A stretch of DNA of 64,000 bases from Streptomyces sp. MST-110588. Its GTDB lineage: Bacteria; Actinomycetota; Actinomycetes; Streptomycetales; Streptomycetaceae. Below the pieces are notes generated by a model, which saw only the letters and a list, made by a program, of their open reading frames with translations, did no database searches and was not told the origin of the DNA. The position numbers and the translations under genes were made by a program. The stretch spans positions 7,530,501 through 7,594,500 of the forward strand of contig NZ_CP074380.1 of NCBI RefSeq assembly GCF_022695595.1, given 5' to 3'. This document shows, piece after piece, positions 17,171-26,850 of this stretch. Positions within the stretch are counted from its first letter, which is position 1. Each line of letters opens with the position of its first letter.

Positions 17171-17902
17171 TCACCATGGCCCATCGGTGGACGACGAGCC
17201 CGAGGCGTCCGACGGGTCGCGGTCGCGGAGCCTTTCGGCCAGCACCGCGGCCTGGACCCGGCGTCCGACACCCAGCTTCGAGAGGATCGAGGAAATGCGG
17301 TTCTTGACGGTCTTCTCCGCGAGGTAGAGCCGCTGGGCGATCTGCCGGTTGGTCAGCCCCTCGCCGATGAGCCCGAGGATCTCCCGTTCGCGGGGGGAGA
17401 GCCGGGCCAGTTCGGGAGGTACGGGGTCTTCTTCGCCGCGTACCCGCGCCATGACCCGCGCGGTGGCGCCCGGGTCGAGCAGGGACGCCCCGGCCGCCAC
17501 CGTCCGTACGGCGTTCACCAGGTCCGTGCCCTTGATCTGTTTGAGGACGTAGCCGGCGGCGCCCGCCATGATGGCGTCGAACAGCGCTTCGTCGTCATCG
17601 AAGGAGGTCAGCATCAGACAGGCCAGTTCCGGCATCCGGGCCCGCAGTTCACGGCACACCTCGATGCCTTCGTGGTCGCCGGCCGTCTCGCCCGATCCCA
17701 GCCGTACGTCCAGCACCGCGACACGGGGCCGCAAGGCGGGCGCCCTGGCCAGCGCCTCACGCCGGTCGGCGGCCTCGCCGACCACTTCGATGTCCGGCTC
17801 GTCGTCGAGCAGTTCGCGTACGCCCCGGCGCACCACCTCATGATCGTCCAACAGGAAGACGCGGATCGGGGGCGGGCTGTGCGGTGCGGGGGGTGTGGTC
17901 AT
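17171..17902 (-). CDS. DevR/DosR-like NarL-family response regulator
   Basis: 243 residues. Receiver domain with phosphoacceptor Asp65 (VAVLDVRLG) and signature [16 protein letters not shown]; LuxR-type HTH near 175-230 ([19 protein letters not shown]). The HTH strongly resembles mycobacterial DevR. The receiver carries a short SGETAGDHEG insertion after the phospho-Asp loop. It lies 48 bp downstream of a flavodoxin gene and may be the last gene of the hydrogenase operon, which would make its synthesis part of the response. It is convergent with the matching kinase. Confidence 0.92.
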   Translation of the reverse strand: MTTPPAPHSPPPIRVFLLDDHEVVRRGVRELLDDEPDIEVVGEAADRREALARAPALRPRVAVLDVRLGSGETAGDHEGIEVCRELRARMPELACLMLTSFDDDEALFDAIMAGAAGYVLKQIKGTDLVNAVRTVAAGASLLDPGATARVMARVRGEEDPVPPELARLSPREREILGLIGEGLTNRQIAQRLYLAEKTVKNRISSILSKLGVGRRVQAAVLAERLRDRDPSDASGSSSTDGPW

Positions 17903-17950
17903 GGTGCACTGCTCCGTCCTGCGTGCGGCGGCCCGCCGCCCACGTGCCGC

Positions 17951-18550
17951 TCAGCGGGCGCCGCGCCCTTCGCCCTCGGTCCCGGAACCGGCCGGGGCCT
18001 GCCGGCCCGGGAAGGGAACGCTTCGATGATGCGCTTCCTGCGACGGCGCCGGTAGCAGGTGGCGGGCGATGTCCGTGGCCCAGGCGTCGATTTCCCGCCA
18101 GTCCCGGTGGTCGCCGTAGTGGCCGCCCAGGGACCGGAAGACGAGGTGTCCGAACACGGAGGTGTGGTCACGTTCGAAGGCTCCCGCGAACAGGTGGTGA
18201 TCGACGGGGGCGAGGAGGTCGCGCAGGGCGGGCAAGGGGGCCGGGGACCGGCTGCGCCGCGCGAACCAATCGCCGAGTATGCGGGCGAGCCCGACGCTGA
18301 AGAGCCACAGGGGGCGGCGGGCCAGTTCGGGGGTGTAGCGGCGCAGGTACTCGGCGGCCGGAGGCAGCCAGCGGCCGTTGTGTATGGCGCTGCCGAGCAC
18401 ACAGGCGTCGTGCTCCGGCGCGCCGGTACGCTCGTCGGCCAGGTCCGTCACGTCGGCCCGGTGGCCCTGTTGCGTGAGGGTGGCCGCGAGGCGTTCGGCG
18501 ATGCCGCGGGTGGAGCCGTGCTCCCCGGCGTATCCGACGTACACCCGCAT
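17951..18550 (-). CDS. Flavodoxin-domain protein (second of two)
   Basis: 199 residues. FMN phosphate-binding loop GYAGEHGSTRGIAERL and the LGSAIHNGRWLPPA and WLFSVGLAR loops define a flavodoxin fold to about residue 165. The C-terminal ~30 residues are Pro/Gly/Arg-rich and look disordered. It follows hypE after 59 bp and precedes the response regulator. Related in family to the protein at 5701-6201; the electron partners are not identifiable. Confidence 0.85.
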   Translation of the reverse strand: MRVYVGYAGEHGSTRGIAERLAATLTQQGHRADVTDLADERTGAPEHDACVLGSAIHNGRWLPPAAEYLRRYTPELARRPLWLFSVGLARILGDWFARRSRSPAPLPALRDLLAPVDHHLFAGAFERDHTSVFGHLVFRSLGGHYGDHRDWREIDAWATDIARHLLPAPSQEAHHRSVPFPGRQAPAGSGTEGEGRGAR

Positions 18551-18609
18551 GTTTCCTCCTCGTGTGTGCGTGCTTCCTCAGCAGATGTCCGCCTTGGCCG
18601 ATGTCCGCC

Positions 18610-19641
18610 TCAGCAGATACGGGGAAGCTGTTCACCCACCGGCATGTCCACGACGCGGTGCGAGCCGACACGGGTGCGCAGCAGCACGCGTCCGGGGTGG
18701 GCGGCGGTCGTCTCCCCGATGCGTACCGCCTCCGCCCCCTCGGGCACGCCGCGCAGGGCGCGCAGGGCGTCCTGCGCATAACGCGCGGGCACATAGGCGA
18801 CCAGACAGCCTTCGTTGGCGACGTGCAGGGGGTCCAGGCCGAGCAGGTCACAGACGGCGCTTACGGGGCCGGGAACGGGCAGCGCGCTCTCGTCGATCTC
18901 GGCGCCCGTACCGGAAGCCCCGGCGATCTCGTTGAGGGTGGCGGCCAGGCCGCCCCGGGTCGGGTCGCGCAGCGTGTGGACGTGCCCGCCCAAGGAGGCG
19001 AGATTGCGTACGAGCCGGTGCAGGGGGCGGGAGTCGGAAGCGATGTCGGCCTCGAAACCCAGGCCCTCGCGGGTGCTCAGGACGGCGGTGCCGTGCAGGC
19101 CGATGGGGCCGGACAGCAGGATCGCGTCCTGCGGCCGGGCCCGCGCCGCCGACGGGTGCAGTCCCGGCAGACGCCGGCCGACGCCCGTGGTGGTCAGGAA
19201 GAGCCGGTCGGCGGCGCCGCGCCCGACGACCTTGGTGTCCCCCGTGACCACCGGCACGCCCGCCTCGGCGGCGGCCTTGCCCAGCGAGTCCGCCACGGAG
19301 CGCAGTTCCGCCAGCGGCAGGCCCTCTTCGATGATGAGGGACACGGCCAGCGCCAGCGGTTTGGCGCCGCGCATGGCCAGGTCGTTGACCGTGCCGTGGA
19401 CGGCCAGTGACCCGATGTCGCCACCGGGGAAGAACAGCGGGCTGACGACGAAGCTGTCGGTGCTCAGGACGGTCCGGCCGTCGGCGCCCAGTACGGCGGC
19501 GTCCTCCAGCGGACCGGGCACCGCCCCCACGGCGGGCAGGACGAGCGTCTCCAGGAGTTCGGCGGTCAGCCGTCCGCCTGCGCCGTGACCGAGCAGGACG
19601 CGCTCGTCCTCGTGTCGCGGCGCGGGGCACTGGGGCATCAT
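18610..19641 (-). CDS. hypE: Hydrogenase maturation dehydratase HypE
   Basis: 343 residues, normal length. AIR-synthase fold: [14 protein letters not shown] near the N-terminus, ATP-binding [20 protein letters not shown] and [15 protein letters not shown]. The carbamoyl-accepting C-terminal Cys is the last residue, in LPRIC. HypE dehydrates the thiocarbamate made by HypF to thiocyanate for CN- transfer to HypC-HypD. The ATG at 19641 (ATGATG) overlaps the hypD stop by four bases and has AAGGAG upstream. Confidence 0.96.
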   Translation of the reverse strand: MMPQCPAPRHEDERVLLGHGAGGRLTAELLETLVLPAVGAVPGPLEDAAVLGADGRTVLSTDSFVVSPLFFPGGDIGSLAVHGTVNDLAMRGAKPLALAVSLIIEEGLPLAELRSVADSLGKAAAEAGVPVVTGDTKVVGRGAADRLFLTTTGVGRRLPGLHPSAARARPQDAILLSGPIGLHGTAVLSTREGLGFEADIASDSRPLHRLVRNLASLGGHVHTLRDPTRGGLAATLNEIAGASGTGAEIDESALPVPGPVSAVCDLLGLDPLHVANEGCLVAYVPARYAQDALRALRGVPEGAEAVRIGETTAAHPGRVLLRTRVGSHRVVDMPVGEQLPRIC

Positions 19642-20747
19642 GGGTCGCTCCTTGTCGGTACGGTGGCGCGTCCGGCCGCGTAGTAGGCGGCGCAGGTGCC
19701 CTCGGCGGACACCATGGGGGCGCCGAGCGGCGTGCGCGGGGTGCAGCGGGTGCCGTAGGCGGCACAGTCGGTCGGTTCCCGGGCGCCGGTGAGGATGGCG
19801 CCCGCGATGCACTCGGGATGCTCGGCGGACCGCAGGTCCGTGACACCGAAGCGGCGCGCGGCATCGAAAGCGGCGAATTCCGGGGCGAGTTGGAGTCCGC
19901 TGGCGGGCAGGTGGCCGATGCCGCGCCAGGTGCGGTCGGTGACCTGGAACACCCGGCCGATGACCTGTTGGGCCGGGCGGTTCCCGGAGCGGCGGACAGC
20001 GCGCGCGTACTGGTTCTCGACCTCGCCGCGGCCCTCCTCCAACTGCTCGACCGCCATCAGGATGCCTTCGAGCAGGTCGAGCGGTTCAAAGCCGGTGACG
20101 ACGACGGGAACGTGCCGGCGGGCGGCGATCGGCTCGTACTGTGTCCAGCCCATGACGGCGCACACGTGCCCGGCGGCGAGGAAGGCCTGTACCTCGCAGT
20201 CCGGGTCGGCCAGCAGCGCGGTCATGGCCGGGGGGACCAGGACATGGCTGACCAGCACGGAGAAGTTGGCCAGTGCCAGTCGGCGGGCGTGCAGGACGGC
20301 CATGGCGTTGGCGGGCGCGGTGGTCTCGAAGCCGACGGCCAGGAAGACGACCTGGCGCTCCGGTTCGGCGACGGCGATCCGTACGGCGTCCATCGGTGAG
20401 TACACGACCCGTACGTCCGCGCCCCGCGCCCGCAGGGACAGCAGGTCGGTGCGGGTACCGGGGACACGCAGCATGTCCCCGAAGCTGGTGAAGGTCACCT
20501 CCGGGCGGGCGGCGACGGCCATGGCCCGGTCCAGGGTCTCCAGAGGGGTCACACAGACCGGGCAGCCGGGACCGTGGATCATCCGGATGCCGGCCGGCAG
20601 CAGTTCGTCGATGCCCTGGCGCACCAGCGTATGGGTCTGCCCGCCGCACACCTCCATGATGCGCCAGGGCCGGGTGGCGCGGCGCCGGAGCCGGTCCAGC
20701 AGACCACGGGCCAGTCCGGGGTCGCGGTATTCGTCGAGATACCGCAT
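19638..20747 (-). CDS. hypD: Hydrogenase maturation Fe-S protein HypD
   Basis: 369 residues. Family signatures: [37 protein letters not shown] and [16 protein letters not shown]-terminal [4Fe-4S] cysteines lie in the [20 protein letters not shown] and GTCAAYY segments. HypD, with HypC, is the scaffold on which Fe(CN)2CO is built. The start overlaps the upstream CBS-BON stop by one base (TGATG). hypA and hypB homologues for Ni delivery are not in this window. Confidence 0.96.
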   Translation of the reverse strand: MRYLDEYRDPGLARGLLDRLRRRATRPWRIMEVCGGQTHTLVRQGIDELLPAGIRMIHGPGCPVCVTPLETLDRAMAVAARPEVTFTSFGDMLRVPGTRTDLLSLRARGADVRVVYSPMDAVRIAVAEPERQVVFLAVGFETTAPANAMAVLHARRLALANFSVLVSHVLVPPAMTALLADPDCEVQAFLAAGHVCAVMGWTQYEPIAARRHVPVVVTGFEPLDLLEGILMAVEQLEEGRGEVENQYARAVRRSGNRPAQQVIGRVFQVTDRTWRGIGHLPASGLQLAPEFAAFDAARRFGVTDLRSAEHPECIAGAILTGAREPTDCAAYGTRCTPRTPLGAPMVSAEGTCAAYYAAGRATVPTRSDP

Positions 20748-21442
20748 CACGGTCCCGTCGCCCGGGGAGCCGGACCGCCGTGCCCGGTCAGCTCGCAGGT
20801 GACGTCCACGACGCCCTCCACCGCGCGGCACAGCCGGGCCGCGACGGGGATGAAGGAGGTGTCGTGGACCGGGCCGGTCAGCGTCACCACGCCCTCCTGG
20901 ACGCCGACGGATATCTCCTGGCCGGGGAAGAGGCGCTCCATCACCACCTGGCGCACCTCCTCGGCGATGTCCGCGTCCGGGCGCAGGAAGACCTTGAGCA
21001 GGTCACTGCGGCTGACCACGCCCTGCAGCAGCCCTTCGGCGTCGACGACCGGCAGGCGCTTGACGTGCCGTACGGCCATGATGCGGGCGGCCTGGGAGAG
21101 GGCGGCGTCGGCGTGCACGCAGATGGCGGGCGTGCTCATCAGCTCCCCGGCGGTCAGCGCTCCGGCCTTGGCCAGGTCCTCCAGCCGCCGGCGCTGCTCG
21201 AAGCGCGAGGGGTCGCTGTCGCGGAACTCCTCCTTGGGCAGCAGATCGGCCTCGGAGACCACACCGACCACCCGGCCCTCGCCCTCCAGCACGGGAAGCG
21301 CGCTGACCTTCCACTGGTCCATGGTCTGGACGATCTCCTTGAACGGCGCGTCCCGGCCGACGGCCACGACGGTCTGCGTCATCACATCGCTCACCGTGTG
21401 CAGGCCGTGTGCCTGCGGGTTCTCGGGCTGGGTCAGGGGCAT
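20747..21442 (-). CDS. CBS-CBS-BON domain protein in hydrogenase operon
   Basis: 231 residues. CBS 1 about 12-70 ([20 protein letters not shown] ... [10 protein letters not shown]), CBS 2 about 95-155 ([15 protein letters not shown] ... [11 protein letters not shown]), BON about 165-225 ([16 protein letters not shown]). The ATG at 21442 has AAGGAG six bases upstream and lies inside the end of the large-subunit gene, which stops at 21433. Paralogue of the protein at 6235-6987. A nucleotide-sensing role tied to the hydrogenase is inferred from operon position only. Confidence 0.9.
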   Translation of the reverse strand: MPLTQPENPQAHGLHTVSDVMTQTVVAVGRDAPFKEIVQTMDQWKVSALPVLEGEGRVVGVVSEADLLPKEEFRDSDPSRFEQRRRLEDLAKAGALTAGELMSTPAICVHADAALSQAARIMAVRHVKRLPVVDAEGLLQGVVSRSDLLKVFLRPDADIAEEVRQVVMERLFPGQEISVGVQEGVVTLTGPVHDTSFIPVAARLCRAVEGVVDVTCELTGHGGPAPRATGP

Positions 21443-22823
21443 CGCGGGCTCCTTCGGACGTGGTCGACGGTCAGGTCCAGGAAGTGGGCGGAACAGGAGA
21501 TGCACGGGTCGTGGTTGCGGATGCCGCGTTCGCACAGGGCGGTCAGTTCCGCCTGCGTGTCCCCGGCGCCGGAGTCCAGCCGGGCCTGGACCAGCCGCCG
21601 CAGGTCCTCCTCGATCGCGCCCTGGTTCTGGGAGGTGGGCGGGACGAGCGTGGCGGCGGTGACGATGCCGTCCGCGTCCAGCGTGTAACGGTGGTACAGC
21701 AGTCCGCGCGGCGCCTCCGTGGCGCCGTGCCCGGTCCCGGCGCGCGGGCGGACCTCCACGTACGGGCGGCCGGGTGGCTCGTACGCCTCGATGATCCGCA
21801 GCGCCTCGTCGATCGCGTACAGCGCCTCGACGGCCCGTACGACGATGCTGCGGAAGGGATTGCGGCAGACGGTGCCGGCCAGGGGATCGCCCAGGCCGCC
21901 CGCGCGCGCCGCCTCTTGGGCCAGCGGGGACAGCCAGCGACCGCCGATCGCGTAGCGGGCCAGCGATCCGGTCAGGTGGCGCTCGCCGCCCAGCGTCGCC
22001 TGGAGCGCGGTGGAGTGCGGGACCTGGTGTTCGGTGACCTCGGCCGGGAAGGCGTGGACGGGGAACTGCCGCAGCGGCAGGGGAGCGGTCGAGCCGGCCG
22101 GCAGCCCGTGGGCCCCGGGCGCGGCCATGACGGTGGGGTGCCGGCGTCGATGGCGTAGCGGCCGGGTTCGGCCAGCGCCAGCAGGGCGTGGTCCGCTCCC
22201 GCCTCGGGGAAGTCGAAGCCCGCTACCCAGCGCACGGTCTCCCACGCGTCCTCGCGGGCCCGCCGCAGCCGCTCGGCCAGCGGCTTGAGTTCCCCGACGG
22301 CCGGCACGCGGTGGAAGCCGCCGAGCCGGACGTTGACGGGGTGGATGGCGCGCCCGCCGAGCTGTTCGAGGATGGCGTTGCCCGCCTGCTTGACGCGCAG
22401 CCCGCGTTCCACATGGGCGCGCTGGGTACGGGCGAGTTCGACGGCGCCGTCCACGCCGAGGAAGTCCGGGGCGTGCAGCAGGTGGATGTGCAGGACCTGG
22501 CTCTCGATCCACTCGCCGCAGTACAGCAGCCGCCGCAGCGCCGCCAGTTGCCCCTCCACCCGCACCCCGCAGGCGTCCTCGACGGCCCGGCAGGCGCTCA
22601 TCTGGTACGCGACCGGGCAGATGCCGCACACCCGCGCCGTGATGTCGGGCGGCTCGGTGTAGGACCGGCCGCACAGGAAAGCCTCGAAGAAGCGCGGCGG
22701 CTCATAGATGCGCAGCTCGGCTCCGGTGACGGTACCGTCGTCGACCGTCAGACGCAGTGCCCCCTCGCCCTCGACGCGGGCCAGGGCGCCCACGTGCAGC
22801 ACCCGCGAGCCTCGGTGCGTCAT
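21433..22823 (-). CDS. [NiFe] hydrogenase large (catalytic) subunit, group 3b type, apparent frameshift
   Basis: Catalytic subunit binding the Ni-Fe centre; about 463 residues after correction. The N-terminal part reads [20 protein letters not shown] and contains the L1 motif [12 protein letters not shown]. The C-terminal part contains L2, DPCISCSAH, followed by a 16-residue tail removed during maturation. The two parts are in different frames: the shift is at a GGGG run (22135-22138, plus strand), and one extra C on the coding strand restores a continuous A-G-T-P-T-V-M junction. CGICPVAYQ (Tyr rather than His) and the partner genes indicate a cytosolic, NAD(P)-coupled bidirectional group 3b enzyme. 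Start overlaps the small-subunit stop by four bases. Confidence 0.9.
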
Positions 22824-23640
22824 GACGGGCTCCCCTCCACCTCGGCGAAGGCCGCGGCGTTGTACGTACGCAGGGTGCGCCGCACGTCGTCCTCGCTCAT
22901 GCCGTCCCGCCGCAGCAGCGGGATGACAGCAGGCAGATTGACCGAGCCGGAGGGTCCGAAGCAGCCGTAGCAGCCACGCCCGTACGCGGGGCAGATCGCC
23001 CCGCAGCCCGCGTGGGTGACCGGCCCCAGACACGGGGTGCCGTGCGCGACGGTGACACACACGGTGCCGCGCCGTTTGCAGGCGAAGCAGACGCTGTGGT
23101 TCGGGACATCCGGTTTGCGGCCGGCCAGGTAGGCCGTGATGACCTCCAGGAGCTGCCCGCGGTCGATGGGGCAGCCGCGCAGCTCGAAGTCGACGGGGAC
23201 ATGGGCGGAGACGGGGGTGGAGGTGGCGAGGGTGGCGATGTAATCGGGGCGGGCGTAGACGGTGGCACGGAACTCCTGGACGTCGGCGAAGTTGCGCAGC
23301 GCCTGGATGCCGCCGGCCGTGGCGCAGGCGCCGATGGTGACCAGGTGGCGCGCGGCGGCCCGGATCTCCCGTACGCGTGCGGCGTCCTGGGGTGTGGTGA
23401 CGGAGCCTTCCACCAGGGCGAGGTCGTAGGGGCCGGGCCGTACGTCGCCGGACGCCTCCAGGAAGTGCGCGATCTCCACCCGCCCGGCGATGGCGAGGAG
23501 TTCGTCCTCGCAGTCCAGCAGGGTCAACTGGCAGCCGTCGCACGAGGCGAGTTTGAAGACGGCGAGCGTCGGCCGGCGGACGCCGTCGTCATGAGGGGCG
23601 GGGTCGGGGCAGGGGCCGGGCCGGGGCGTGGCTCGCTCAT
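22820..23640 (-). CDS. [NiFe] hydrogenase small subunit, apparent frameshift near the start
   Basis: Electron-transfer subunit with [4Fe-4S] clusters, about 273 residues after correction. The ATG at 23640 has AAGGAG seven bases upstream, but its frame stops after about 36 codons. The real coding frame begins, without any start codon, as [20 protein letters not shown] and carries the proximal-cluster CDGC. Adding one C to a C4 run (23595-23598) joins the two. Downstream, [36 protein letters not shown] and the Cys-rich [20 protein letters not shown] complete the cluster ligands. Without the correction only a TTG at 23527, after the CDGC motif, would be available. Confidence 0.88.
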
Positions 23641-23641
23641 C

Positions 23642-24475
23642 TCACAGCTCCTTCACGGCCAGGAGGGGCGCGGCGCGGTCCCAGCCGGTGACCGGCCCGT
23701 CCCGGCACAGCAGGACGGGGCCCAGTTGGCAGTGCCCGCACGTGCCCTCACCGCAGCGCATGTTGCGTTCCAGGGACACCTGGATGCGGTGCGGCGCGAC
23801 GCCCGCCCGCATCAGGTGGCCCGCGACCGCGTGGATCATGGGCTCGGGACCGCAGACGAAGGCGCAGGTGCCGGGGGGTGACCACGGCCCGTGGCCCAGC
23901 AGCCGGGTGACCACCCCCACGTTCCCGCGCCAGCCCGCCTCCGGCCGGTCCACCGTGACCGCCACCCGGGCGGCGGCGCCCCACGCCCGTGTCTGCAACC
24001 GGTACAGCAGGTCGCCGGGCGTGCGGGCGCCGATCAGGACGGTGAGCCGGCCGTGGCGTGCGGGCTTGGCCAGTACGTCCAGGATCAGTGGCCGCAGCGG
24101 CGCCAGACCGATGCCCCCGGCGATCACCAGCACGTCGTGCCCCTCGGCCCGCTCCAGGTCCCAGCCGTTGCCGTACGGACCCCGTACGCCCACGGTGTCG
24201 CCCGCCCTCAGCCCGTACAGGGCCCGGGAGACCGCACCGACCGCCCGCACCGTGTGCACCAGCGCCGGCTCACCCGTGGGCAGCCCGGACACCGACACGG
24301 GGATCCCGCCCACCCCGAACGCGTAGAGCATCGCGAACTGCCCCGGCCGGAAGGGCCGCAGCGCCGGGCCGGCCGGCAGCAGCTTGAACGTGGCGGTGTC
24401 CGCGGTCTCCGCGCAGCGCCGTACGACGCGGTAGGGGAGAGGGACCCTCTGGGGGGCGGCGGTCGCGGCGGTCAT
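23642..24475 (-). CDS. FAD/NAD(P)-binding hydrogenase subunit (gamma, HydG-like)
   Basis: 277 residues, ferredoxin-NADP reductase fold. FAD-binding barrel at about 15-110 (RPFRPGQFAMLYAFGVGGIP), NAD(P) domain at about 115-235 (VLVIAGGIGLAPLRPLI; CGPEPMIHAV). A C-terminal [2Fe-2S]-type cluster site, ERNMRCGEGTCGHCQLG, is like dihydroorotate dehydrogenase electron-transfer subunits. It passes electrons between NAD(P)H and the hydrogenase module, the defining partner in group 3b enzymes. Overlaps the preceding gene by four bases (ATGA). Confidence 0.93.
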   Translation of the reverse strand: MTAATAAPQRVPLPYRVVRRCAETADTATFKLLPAGPALRPFRPGQFAMLYAFGVGGIPVSVSGLPTGEPALVHTVRAVGAVSRALYGLRAGDTVGVRGPYGNGWDLERAEGHDVLVIAGGIGLAPLRPLILDVLAKPARHGRLTVLIGARTPGDLLYRLQTRAWGAAARVAVTVDRPEAGWRGNVGVVTRLLGHGPWSPPGTCAFVCGPEPMIHAVAGHLMRAGVAPHRIQVSLERNMRCGEGTCGHCQLGPVLLCRDGPVTGWDRAAPLLAVKEL

Positions 24476-24948
24476 CGTGGCAGTCCGCTCCCGTACGGCC
24501 CGTACAGGTCCAGCAGCCGGGTGCGGGCGCACTCCAGGCGGTGCCCGATGACCTCGGCCACCGCCAGCACCAGCGCGTGCCCCAGCTTCGGGTCCTCCAG
24601 GCACAGGCGGCGTACGGCCTCGGCGTCGAACTCCCGGGCCCGTACGGGGCTCTGCGCCTCGGCCCCCAGGTGCCAGTTGCGCGGCGGGAAGAGCCAGGAC
24701 CAGCCCACCAGGTCCCCCGGGCCGAGGGTTTCGATCACCGCGGCGCGGCGGCCGGGGACGTGGAGGTCCAGAACGACGCTGCCGGTCCTGATGATCCAGA
24801 ACCGGTCCGCCGGCCGGTGCTCCTCGAAGAGCCGCGCGCCCGCGGGGAAGGACACCTCGCGCGCCAGCTCCATGAGCCGGTCGTGCTGCTCGTCGGGCAG
24901 CGCGTCCAGCCGTCCGGTCATGGTCCGCAGACCTGTCCTGCTGCTCAT
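24472..24948 (-). CDS. Cyclic nucleotide-binding domain protein within the hydrogenase operon
   Basis: 158 residues, a single cNMP-binding beta-roll (about 15-130: EVSFPAGARLFEEHRPADRF; GPGDLVGWSWLFPPRNWHLG). There is no C-terminal winged helix, so it is not a Crp-type activator. The usual phosphate-cassette Arg-Ala is replaced by aromatic sequence (WSWLFPPRNW), so ligand binding is uncertain. GGAGG precedes the ATG at 24948. It is translationally coupled on both sides by ATGA overlaps, implying stoichiometric production with the hydrogenase; a regulatory or accessory subunit is inferred. Confidence 0.85.
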   Translation of the reverse strand: MSSRTGLRTMTGRLDALPDEQHDRLMELAREVSFPAGARLFEEHRPADRFWIIRTGSVVLDLHVPGRRAAVIETLGPGDLVGWSWLFPPRNWHLGAEAQSPVRAREFDAEAVRRLCLEDPKLGHALVLAVAEVIGHRLECARTRLLDLYGPYGSGLPR

Positions 24949-26147
24949 GAAGGTGCCTCCTCTTCGGTGGCCGGGGAGCCCGTCGCCTCGGCGTGCAGGG
25001 CCGCGGCCTCCTCGGTGATGTCGATGCCGGCCGGGCACCACACGATGCAGCGCCCGCAGCCGACACAGCCCGACTCCCCGAACTGGTCGTGCCAGGTGCC
25101 GAGCTTGTGGGTCAGCCACTGCCGGTAGCGGCTGCGCGCGGACGCGCGGACCGGGCCGCCGTGCAGATGGCTGAAGTCCAGGTCGAAGCAGGAGTCCCAG
25201 CGCTGCCACCGCTCCGCGTGGTCGCCGGTCAGGTCGGTGGTGTCCTCGGTGGTGGTGCAGAAGCAGGTCGGACAGACCATCGTGCAGTTGCCGCAGGTCA
25301 GGCAGCGCGCGGCGACGTCGTCCCAGCGGGCGGCGTCCAGCGAGCCGGCCATCAGGGCGTGCAGGTCGACCGGGGGCATCGCCTTGTCCATGTGCTGTGC
25401 GGCGGCGGTGACCGCCGCGCGGGCGGCGGCGCGCGTCGAGGCGTCCTCGGTGCGGTGGGGGAGCCGGGCCAGGACGCGTTCGCCGGCCGGGCCCCCGCAC
25501 CGCACCAGGAAACGGTGCCCGTCCTCGTCCCGTACCTCGGTCAGGGCCAGGTCGTACCCGGGGGCGCCGTCGGCCCGCTCACCGACGCCCGGCCCGGTGC
25601 CCATCGACGTACAGAAGCAGGTGGCGCCCGGATCGGTGCACTCCACGGCGACGACGAAGGTACGGTCCCGGCGGCGCCGGTAGGCCGTGCCGGCGTGCGG
25701 GCCGCCGCCCAGTACCCGGTCCTGGATGGCGATGGCCCGCAGATCGCAGGGCCGTACCCCGAGGAAGGCGTAGGCGGGCGGCTCCCCGTCCTCCCCGTCC
25801 TCCTCGCGGAAGGCGAGGTTCCCCTGCGGGTCGCGGTCCACCGTCCACAGCCGCTCGCGCTGCGGATGGAGGTAGGCCTTCCAGGACTGCGGCCCGGCGC
25901 TGTGCGCGAAGACCATGCCGTCCGTGCGCCGCACCAGCCGGTAGCGGCCGGCCGCGAGCTCCACGCCGCAGTGGTGCGGGAGTTGGTCCGCGCAGGAGAT
26001 CCGCGCGAGGACGATCGCGCCGTCGCGGACGGTGGGGCCGATCACGGCGTGGTCCTCGGCGAGGACGGCGACCAGTGCGGCGAGTCCGTCCGACGCGGAG
26101 ATCACCGCGCCCTGAGTACTGTGCGCCACTTGTCGACTTCGGGACAT
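24945..26147 (-). CDS. 4Fe-4S dicluster subunit (beta, HydB/AsrA-like) of [NiFe] hydrogenase
   Basis: 400 residues, first gene of the hydrogenase operon. Two 4Fe-4S motifs: CLTCGNCTMVCPTCFC (about 282-297) and CVGCGRCIVWCPAGID near residue 360. The N-terminal part contains FLGVRPCDLRAIAIQDRV and VVAVECTDPGATCFCTSMG, typical of sulfhydrogenase beta/anaerobic sulfite reductase A subunits. It relays electrons between the small subunit and the FAD subunit. The box at 26231-26244 lies 84 bases upstream of the start. Confidence 0.93.
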   Translation of the reverse strand: MSRSRQVAHSTQGAVISASDGLAALVAVLAEDHAVIGPTVRDGAIVLARISCADQLPHHCGVELAAGRYRLVRRTDGMVFAHSAGPQSWKAYLHPQRERLWTVDRDPQGNLAFREEDGEDGEPPAYAFLGVRPCDLRAIAIQDRVLGGGPHAGTAYRRRRDRTFVVAVECTDPGATCFCTSMGTGPGVGERADGAPGYDLALTEVRDEDGHRFLVRCGGPAGERVLARLPHRTEDASTRAAARAAVTAAAQHMDKAMPPVDLHALMAGSLDAARWDDVAARCLTCGNCTMVCPTCFCTTTEDTTDLTGDHAERWQRWDSCFDLDFSHLHGGPVRASARSRYRQWLTHKLGTWHDQFGESGCVGCGRCIVWCPAGIDITEEAAALHAEATGSPATEEEAPS

Positions 26148-26230
26148 CAGCGCCTCCCCGGCAGCCGCCCGGTGCGGTCCGTGTACGGGTCCTCGTCCTC
26201 ATCGTCGGCCGGGGAGCGCGGGCGGGGAGG

Positions 26231-26244
26231 GGGCCGAACGGCCC
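26231..26244. promoter_or_regulatory. Dormancy-type palindromic box upstream of hydrogenase operon (site 2 of 4)
   Basis: GGGCCGAACGGCCC, identical over 14 bases to the site at 14177-14190. Located in the 274-bp gap (26148-26421) upstream of the hydrogenase operon. No other convincing element is seen in this gap. Confidence 0.62.
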
Positions 26245-26421
26245 TGGTGCGCGCCGCCCGGCCTGCGGCACCGTCAGGCCCGGTCGTGGCATGTCGGGGA
26301 CATGCCAAGCGCATCGCGAGAGTGACGGCGGCTTCGTACGGCCCGGTGGTCCCCCTCCACGGGTCCTATCCGCGTGCTGGTGAGCGCGGACGGTCGTGGA
26401 AACGCGGCCGGCCGAGCGACC

Positions 26422-26820
26422 TCACCCACTGCCGATGCCGTTCAGGCCCCGGGCCGCCAGGGGAACCACTTGAGCACCGGAGAGCTTGGTCGGGATTTCC
26501 AGGCCCTTCACCGAGTCCTGGAGGAAGCCGAGCGAGTCCTCGGCCCCGTCCTGCACCACGGCGGGTGCGTCGGCGCCACCGCACTGGTTGAGGGCGGAGC
26601 CGATCGGGACGCCGGCCAGATTTCCGTCTGCCGTGCCGGTGCCCTGCCGGGTGAACCCGTCGGCGTGCGCCCCTGTGTGGCGGTTGGCGCAGAGGGTGCC
26701 GAAGGCCGGGGAGAGCAAGTCGGCGACGCCGCCGGCCGAGGCGGGGGCTGCCAGGCCGACGCCGGCGCCGACGGCAGCAGTGAGGGCTGAAAGAACCGTG
26801 GGAGTCCTGCGCGTCGTCAC
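26422..26820 (-). CDS. Small secreted protein, two-cysteine, unknown function
   Basis: 132 residues. Signal peptide (VLSALTAAVGAGVGLAAPASA). The mature part has two Cys bracketing a Gly/Asn-rich core (LCANRHTGAHADGFTRQGTG ... IGSALNQCGGAD), reminiscent of small Streptomyces surface proteins such as chaplins, but the chaplin consensus is not met. I do not recognise the family. The GTG start at 26820 has only a weak ribosome site. It lies 30 bp downstream of ppk2 on the same strand and could be co-transcribed with it. Confidence 0.65.
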   Translation of the reverse strand: MTTRRTPTVLSALTAAVGAGVGLAAPASAGGVADLLSPAFGTLCANRHTGAHADGFTRQGTGTADGNLAGVPIGSALNQCGGADAPAVVQDGAEDSLGFLQDSVKGLEIPTKLSGAQVVPLAARGLNGIGSG

Positions 26821-26850
26821 GATCCGGTGAACGAGGGGAACGCCTTCAGG

